24,935 nucleotides of DNA, taken from assembly GCA_934533135.1 (NCBI GenBank), contig CAKTBG010000032.1, forward strand, positions 1-24,935. Reading direction: 5' to 3'. The translations under genes were made by a program, and so were the position numbers. This DNA is from an uncultured Faecalibacterium sp. (lineage in GTDB: Bacteria > Bacillota > Clostridia > Oscillospirales > Ruminococcaceae). The notes under the pieces are model-generated. The model ran no database searches and was not told the origin of the DNA. It was given only the letters and a program-made list of their open reading frames with translations. This document shows, piece after piece, positions 20,738 through 24,935 of the stretch (position 1 is its first letter; each line of letters begins with the position of its first letter).

Positions 20738-21060
20738 TGTAAAAAAGCGTCGCAACAGAGCGAAAATCTGGGCAAAGCATACAAACTGCACAAAAAACAA
20801 CCCGAAAATTTGGCAAAGACGATTCTGATGGGTTCCGGGAACAGGCAAAGTCATCGAGCAAAGAAATTTTGCCGATGAAACGACAAAAAAACTTTGCCAC
20901 CGAAAAAGAACGCGGCCGCACTATATTGAATTTAATATAACGGATATGCAGGATAGATATTATCTCTTTTATGAAGAATGTGTTAACATGAAGCCAAAGA
21001 TTGGTTTCGGCAGTCGGCAGAATGGGGCTGGCTGTGAAAATCAAAAAGGAGGTTTTTTGT
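20738..21060. other. Intergenic region with repeated GGCAAAG sites and a leader
   Basis: No gene is visible. GGCAAAG occurs at 20771-20777, 20812-20818 and 20844-20850, with GAGCAAAG near 20856-20863 and the inverse CTTTGCC at 20892-20898. The first two lie in a longer match (CGAAAAT then TGGCAAAG). A dyad TATATT-GAATTT-AATATA follows at about 20923-20940. From 20942 on the sequence resembles the leader of cstA copy 1 and ends in AAAAAGGAGG. This looks like the control region of copy 2. Confidence 0.5.
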
Positions 21061-22566
21061 ATGATTAGTTTCTTACTATGCTTGGCGATCCTGATCGGCG
21101 GCTACTTTGTCTACGGCAAGATCGTTGACAACACGTTTGGGCCGGATGACCGCGAAACGCCTGCTGTCCGCATCAACGATGGTGTTGACTACGTCGTGAT
21201 GCCCCAGTGGAAGCTGTTCCTTGTCCAGCTGCTGAACATTGCGGGCCTTGGCCCGATCTTCGGTGCGCTGCAGGGTGCTCTGTGGGGGCCGGTGGTGTTC
21301 CTGTGGATCACCTTCGGCACCATCTTTGCGGGCGGCGTCCACGACTACTTCTCCGGTATGATGAGTGAGCGCAACGACGGCGGCTCCATCGCAGAGATCA
21401 CCGGCAAGTACCTCGGCCCCGTGATGCAGAACATCATGCGTGTGTTCTCGGTCGTGCTGCTGATCATGGTCGGTACCGTGTTTGCGGTCGGCCCTGCCGG
21501 TCTGATCGTGACCCTGTGCAAGAACAGCGGCCTGTCCGGTGTGATGACCACCACCCTGTTCTGGCTGGTCATCATTCTGGTCTATTACTTCATCGCAACC
21601 TTTATTTCCATCGACGCCATCATCGGCAAGATCTACCCCGTGTTCGGCATCTGCCTGATCATCATGGCCATCGGCGTCATCTTTGGCATCTTCACCAACC
21701 CCGCTTACACCATCCCCGAGATCTGGGATCACTTCGGCAGTATGCATCCGTCGGGCACCCCGATCTGGAGCTTCATGTTCATCACCGTGGCCTGCGGTGC
21801 TATTTCCGGTTTCCACTCTACCCAGTCGCCTCTGATGGCACGCTGCATGAAGAGTGAGAAGCAGGGTCACTTCGTCTTCTATGGCGCAATGGTCTGCGAG
21901 GGCATCATTGCTCTGATCTGGGCTGCAGCCGGCTGCTCCCTGTACGAGATCACCGGCGGTCTGAACACTGGTCTGGCCGCTGCTCTGGCCGAAGGTCAGT
22001 CTGCCGCCATCTACGACGTCTGCTCCAAGACCATGGGCGGCATCGGCATTGCGCTGGCCATGATCGGCGTTGTCATCTGCCCCATCACTTCCGGCGATAC
22101 CGCGTTCCGTTCCGCACGTCTGACGCTGGCCGACTGGTTCAAGATCGATCAGGACAGCTACGCCAACCGCCTGAAGCTCTGCGTGCCTGTTTTGGGCGTG
22201 GGTGCTTTCCTCGGCATCGGCAACGCACTGGGCTTCATCAACTACACGGTCATCTGGCGTTACTTCAGCTGGACCAACCAGACGCTGGCCATGATCGTCC
22301 TGTGGGCGGCTTCCATGTATCTGTTCCAGGAGAAGAAGAACTACTGGATCACCGCAGTGCCTGCAACCTTCATGAGCGCAGTTTCTTCCACCTACTTCAT
22401 TCTGGCTCCCGAGTGCCTCGGCAGCCTCCTGAACTCCAAGACCGCAGAGGGTGCGACCATCTACAACACCGCTGTGGCTTACCCGGTGGGCGTGATCTTC
22501 GCCATCGCAATGCTGGCTCTGTTCCTCCATGCGACCAAGAAGAACACCGCAAAGAAGACCGCATGA
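21061..22566 (+). CDS. cstA: CstA family carbon starvation/pyruvate transporter, copy 2
   Basis: The 501-residue protein differs from copy 1 at few positions, for example EIWDHFGSMH against EIWSHFYNMH, GVMTTTLFWLVIILVYY against GLLTTTLFWLILILIYY, and the end HATKKNTAKKTA against RATKHHTAKKTA. All substitutions seen fall in the first two-thirds or the last few residues. Family motifs are unchanged, so both copies should work. Start ATG 21061 follows AAAAAGGAGG by 7-8 nt. It has its own terminator. The different upstream DNA suggests that the two genes differ mainly in regulation (inference). Confidence 0.9.
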   Translation: MISFLLCLAILIGGYFVYGKIVDNTFGPDDRETPAVRINDGVDYVVMPQWKLFLVQLLNIAGLGPIFGALQGALWGPVVFLWITFGTIFAGGVHDYFSGMMSERNDGGSIAEITGKYLGPVMQNIMRVFSVVLLIMVGTVFAVGPAGLIVTLCKNSGLSGVMTTTLFWLVIILVYYFIATFISIDAIIGKIYPVFGICLIIMAIGVIFGIFTNPAYTIPEIWDHFGSMHPSGTPIWSFMFITVACGAISGFHSTQSPLMARCMKSEKQGHFVFYGAMVCEGIIALIWAAAGCSLYEITGGLNTGLAAALAEGQSAAIYDVCSKTMGGIGIALAMIGVVICPITSGDTAFRSARLTLADWFKIDQDSYANRLKLCVPVLGVGAFLGIGNALGFINYTVIWRYFSWTNQTLAMIVLWAASMYLFQEKKNYWITAVPATFMSAVSSTYFILAPECLGSLLNSKTAEGATIYNTAVAYPVGVIFAIAMLALFLHATKKNTAKKTA

Positions 22567-22602
22567 TTCCCATTCGGTACGGGCTTTTCAACTGAAATCG
22601 CA

Positions 22603-22638
22603 AACCGGCTGCTGCCAGAACCAGCAGCCGGTTTTTTG
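22603..22638 (+). terminator. Terminator of cstA copy 2
   Basis: AACCGGCTGCTG (22603-22614) pairs with CAGCAGCCGGTT (22622-22633), followed by TTTT. Confidence 0.9.
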
Positions 22639-22651
22639 TTGAGAAAACCTC

Positions 22652-22680
22652 TTGCATTTTTGCTTCGGACGTGGGAAAAT
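22652..22680 (+). promoter_or_regulatory. Possible promoter of the PH-like membrane protein gene
   Basis: TTGCAT (22652-22657), a 17-bp spacer and GAAAAT (22675-22680) with a preceding TGG. The -10 is weak. Confidence 0.4.
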
Positions 22681-22712
22681 GAAGGCAATGAATCGAAGAA
22701 GAAGGGATCATT

Positions 22713-23729
22713 ATGTTGTTTCGACCTGCACAGCTTGGCCTCGCCCATCTCGACAAAACGGAGCTGGAAGCGGACAAGAAAGCCTGCAAGAAGATCGGCC
22801 CCTGCGGGGTCGGTCAAAAAGCCCTCTATCTGAACAGTTTTTACATCGACCGCCGCTATTATCTGCCGTACAGCAGCATCAGCCGGGTGTTCAAACGGGT
22901 CGCCATGAGTGAGGGCGGCTTCTCGGGCAAGGGCGTCTTTGCCTCGATGCCCTATCTGGTGGTGGAATACGACGGCGGCAAGCAGAAACAGTGCAACTTC
23001 AAGGATGAACGCGACGTGGACGCGATCCTCGCGCTGCTGGCCAAGACCCAGCCCCAGATCCGGCTGCTGAGTGCGGCCGGGGAGCAGAGCCTCCAGAAAA
23101 AGGAGGAGGAAAAGGCGGCGCGCAAGCTGCCGGAGCTGACCAAGGACGCCCAGCACACCGTCACCGTGCTGACCCGCGCCAAGGAGTATCTGGACGCAAA
23201 GCCGGAGCTGGCCAAAGAGCTGAGTCAGGCGCAGCGGCGGAAGCGTGCCCAGCTGCAGAGCAAGCCGGTGTACAAGTACGTCGCCCTCATCATCAGCCTG
23301 TTTGGTGTGGTGGCGGCAGCCTACGGCATCCACGCGCTGCTGACCCATACAGGAAACTATGGCATTTACTTTGCGCTGTTCGGCTTCGCGGCCATCTTCC
23401 TTTTCTCGAGCTACAACATGATGCCGACGGCGCACAACAACCACAAGAGTATCATGGCGCGTGCCGACAAAGCCGAAGCAGCCGTGGCCGACTATGTGAA
23501 GAAATACCCGGGCGGCACCTTCCCGGTGCCGGATCGCTACGCCCATCCGGTGGTGCTCCAGCGGATGATCGACGCGGTGCAGGAGGGACAGGCGGTCACT
23601 GTTCCGGAGGCACTGGACGCGGTCAAGAACCGGCTGAAAGCGGTCAACGCCGACGTGGAAGTGGAGCAGGAGGAGTATGACGAGATCGTGCAGATCAAGG
23701 CCATGTTCCTGAACCACGAATACCAGTAA
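22713..23729 (+). CDS. Membrane protein with N-terminal PH-like domain
   Basis: The 338-residue protein has an N-terminal beta-rich segment (about 25-110: GVGQKALYLNSFYIDRRYYL, PYSSISRVFKR, PYLVVEYDGGKQKQCNF) that resembles a bacterial PH-like domain. A charged coiled-coil stretch follows (about 120-180, KKEEEKAARKLPEL), then two membrane helices near 188-206 and 215-235 (YVALIISLFGVVAAAYGIHA; YGIYFALFGFAAIFLFSS), and a cytoplasmic helical tail. No enzyme motif is visible; a scaffold or signalling role would be a guess. Start ATG 22713 has AAGGG 6 nt upstream. Confidence 0.75.
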   Translation: MLFRPAQLGLAHLDKTELEADKKACKKIGPCGVGQKALYLNSFYIDRRYYLPYSSISRVFKRVAMSEGGFSGKGVFASMPYLVVEYDGGKQKQCNFKDERDVDAILALLAKTQPQIRLLSAAGEQSLQKKEEEKAARKLPELTKDAQHTVTVLTRAKEYLDAKPELAKELSQAQRRKRAQLQSKPVYKYVALIISLFGVVAAAYGIHALLTHTGNYGIYFALFGFAAIFLFSSYNMMPTAHNNHKSIMARADKAEAAVADYVKKYPGGTFPVPDRYAHPVVLQRMIDAVQEGQAVTVPEALDAVKNRLKAVNADVEVEQEEYDEIVQIKAMFLNHEYQ

Positions 23730-23768
23730 CACCCCGCCCCCCGAAAAGAGAGTATGAGGTACACGAAA

Positions 23769-24794
23769 ATGGATATGGTCACCCTTGGCAGCACCGGCAT
23801 CACGGTGAACAAAAACGGGTTTGGCGCACTGCCCATCCAGCGCATCTCGCAGGAGGATGCGGTCGCACTGGCGCGGAAAGCATACGCGGCGGGCATCCGG
23901 TTTTTCGACACGGCCCGTGCCTACACCGACAGTGAGGTGAAGCTGGGCGAGGCATTCGACGGCATCCGCAGCGAAGTCTACCTCGCCACGAAAACGGCGG
24001 CAGAGAATGCGGAGGACTTCTGGAGCGACCTGCACACCTCCCTGAAGAACCTGCGCACCGATTACATCGACCTCTATCAATTCCACAACCCGGCCTTCTG
24101 CCCGAAGCCCGGTGACGCCTCCGGCCTGTACGACGCGGCGTTGGAAGCAAAGGCAAAGGGCATGATCCGGCACATCGGCATCACCAACCACCGCCTGTCG
24201 GTGGCGCGGGAAGCCATCGACAGCGGCCTGTATGAGACGCTGCAGTTCCCATTCAGCTACATCTCCGGCGAACAGGAGCTGGAGCTGGTGAACCGCTGCA
24301 AGGAGAAGGGGATGGGCTTTATCGCCATGAAGGGCTTGTCCGGCGGCCTCATCACCAACAGCGCGGCGGCCTATGCCTTTGAAGCCCAGTACGACGGCGT
24401 TCTGCCCATCTGGGGCGTGCAGCGGGAAAAAGAACTGGACGAGTTCCTTTCCTATATCGACAACCCGCCCCGGATGAATGCGGAGCTGAAAGCGGTCATC
24501 GACCACGACCGGGCGGAGCTGTGCGGCGAGTTCTGCCGCGGCTGCGGCTATTGTATGCCCTGTCCGGTGGGCATCGAGATCAACAACTGCGCCCGGATGA
24601 GTCTGCTGCTCCGGCGTTCGCCGTCGGCGGCGCAGCTTAGCCCCGAGGGGCAGGCCAAGATGAAGAAGATCGAGCAGTGCCTGCACTGCAACCAGTGCAA
24701 GAAGAAGTGTCCCTACGGTCTGGATACGCCCGCTCTCCTTGCTCGGAACTACGAGGATTACAAACGGGTGTTGGCCGGTGAAGTGAAGGTGTAA
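23769..24794 (+). CDS. Aldo/keto reductase with C-terminal 4Fe-4S domain
   Basis: The 341-residue protein has an aldo/keto reductase barrel with the catalytic tetrad in FFDTARAYTDSE (Asp, Tyr), LATKTAAEN (Lys) and YQFHNP (His). A C-terminal ferredoxin-like part has two cysteine clusters, CRGCGYCMPCP and CLHCNQCKKKCPYGL. Family members use NAD(P)H and iron-sulfur centres; the substrate is unknown. The chosen start is ATG 23769, 8 nt after GAGGT. ATG 23754 (five codons earlier) is possible but has only AAGAGAG one base upstream. Confidence 0.9.
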   Translation: MDMVTLGSTGITVNKNGFGALPIQRISQEDAVALARKAYAAGIRFFDTARAYTDSEVKLGEAFDGIRSEVYLATKTAAENAEDFWSDLHTSLKNLRTDYIDLYQFHNPAFCPKPGDASGLYDAALEAKAKGMIRHIGITNHRLSVAREAIDSGLYETLQFPFSYISGEQELELVNRCKEKGMGFIAMKGLSGGLITNSAAAYAFEAQYDGVLPIWGVQREKELDEFLSYIDNPPRMNAELKAVIDHDRAELCGEFCRGCGYCMPCPVGIEINNCARMSLLLRRSPSAAQLSPEGQAKMKKIEQCLHCNQCKKKCPYGLDTPALLARNYEDYKRVLAGEVKV

Positions 24795-24873
24795 CGGCAT
24801 AAAAATAAGAGGCTGCTGTAGCAGAGTTCCCATAAAACAGTATTTGCAAAAGCTCCCAAAATGGGGAAGATTT

Positions 24874-24899
24874 GGCGTGACTTCGGTCACGCCTTTTCT
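24874..24899. terminator. Terminator between convergent genes at the right edge
   Basis: GGCGTGAC-TTC-GGTCACGCC-type stem (24874-24880 with 24887-24893) followed by TTTTCTTTT on the plus strand. It overlaps the stop of the minus-strand ORF entering from the right. Confidence 0.7.
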
Positions 24900-24935
24900 T
24901 TTGCTTCCAGTTCATCCAGAGGGATGTACCCCAGC
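24887..24935 (-). CDS. C-terminal end of an unidentified minus-strand gene
   Basis: The minus strand reads LGYIPLDELEAKEKA then TGA at 24887-24889, a plausible charged C-terminus running in from beyond the right edge. Only 15 residues are visible, so no family can be given. The stop lies inside the terminator stem, a common layout for convergent genes. Confidence 0.4.
   Translation of the reverse strand, partial: LGYIPLDELEAKEKA

Noticed and set aside
20771..20898. Catabolite-responsive (cre) elements for the cstA genes
   Set aside because: The repeated GGCAAAG does not fit the cre consensus TGNNANCGNTNNCA.
19165..22530. Long minus-strand frames opposite both cstA genes
   Set aside because: They mirror each other only because the cstA genes are duplicates; composition is non-protein-like.
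22479..24890. 803-codon open frame on the minus strand
   Set aside because: It lies opposite the PH-like protein and the aldo/keto reductase, which have clear motifs; the minus-strand product is compositionally odd.
1..24935. CRISPR array, rRNA genes, intact insertion sequence or prophage
   Set aside because: No regularly spaced repeats, rRNA-like sequence, transposase or phage structural genes were seen on either strand.

Overview
The window reads as chromosomal DNA of a moderately GC-rich gut Clostridium-class bacterium, most like Faecalibacterium or a close Oscillospiraceae relative. This is inferred from the gene families, the AAAGGAGG-type ribosome binding sites, the Firmicutes-type promoters and the style of the secreted and lipid-anchored proteins. 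No marker gene fixes the species.

Left end (1-3474): the end of an integrative conjugative element (ICE), all genes on the minus strand. Going leftwards it carries a protein with two excisionase-like HTH segments, a RepA_N replication initiator, a VirD4 C-terminal fragment, a Maff2 protein, a small peptide and a VirB6/TrbL-like protein. It looks decayed: repA runs directly into the last ~110 codons of virD4, and the VirB6-like gene is cut short. The element ends at a 3' half of tRNA-Ser(CGA) starting at the anticodon loop (3416-3474), a textbook attachment-site remnant, so the intact tRNA should lie beyond the left edge.

Accessory and housekeeping genes (3475-14575): a minus-strand pair (esterase, YaiI/DUF188 protein), a small and possibly broken ORF, a nitroreductase, two consecutive secreted or membrane-anchored proteins of unknown function, then a close-packed run of lipoprotein, EamA transporter, YgjP-like metallopeptidase and polysaccharide flippase. 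A MITE-like intergenic repeat, a Tat-type lipoprotein and a minus-strand operon of AbrB regulator plus lysophospholipase-like hydrolase follow.

Transport and regulation (14600-24935): a MATE transporter behind a strong promoter and a long leader hairpin that ends in a terminator. Next is a compact locus that I read as a type I toxin-antitoxin module of Fst/par architecture (about 16724-17013): a 27-residue one-helix peptide, a convergent antisense RNA with its own strong promoter, a shared bidirectional terminator, and two direct repeats placed at the toxin start and at the 5' end of the antisense RNA. Then come a histidine phosphatase and a small partner gene, a divergent LysR regulator, two tandem near-identical CstA-family transporters with a 428-bp stretch of complete identity, a PH-like membrane protein, and an aldo/keto reductase with a C-terminal iron-sulfur domain. 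The Fst-like locus is the most interesting item.
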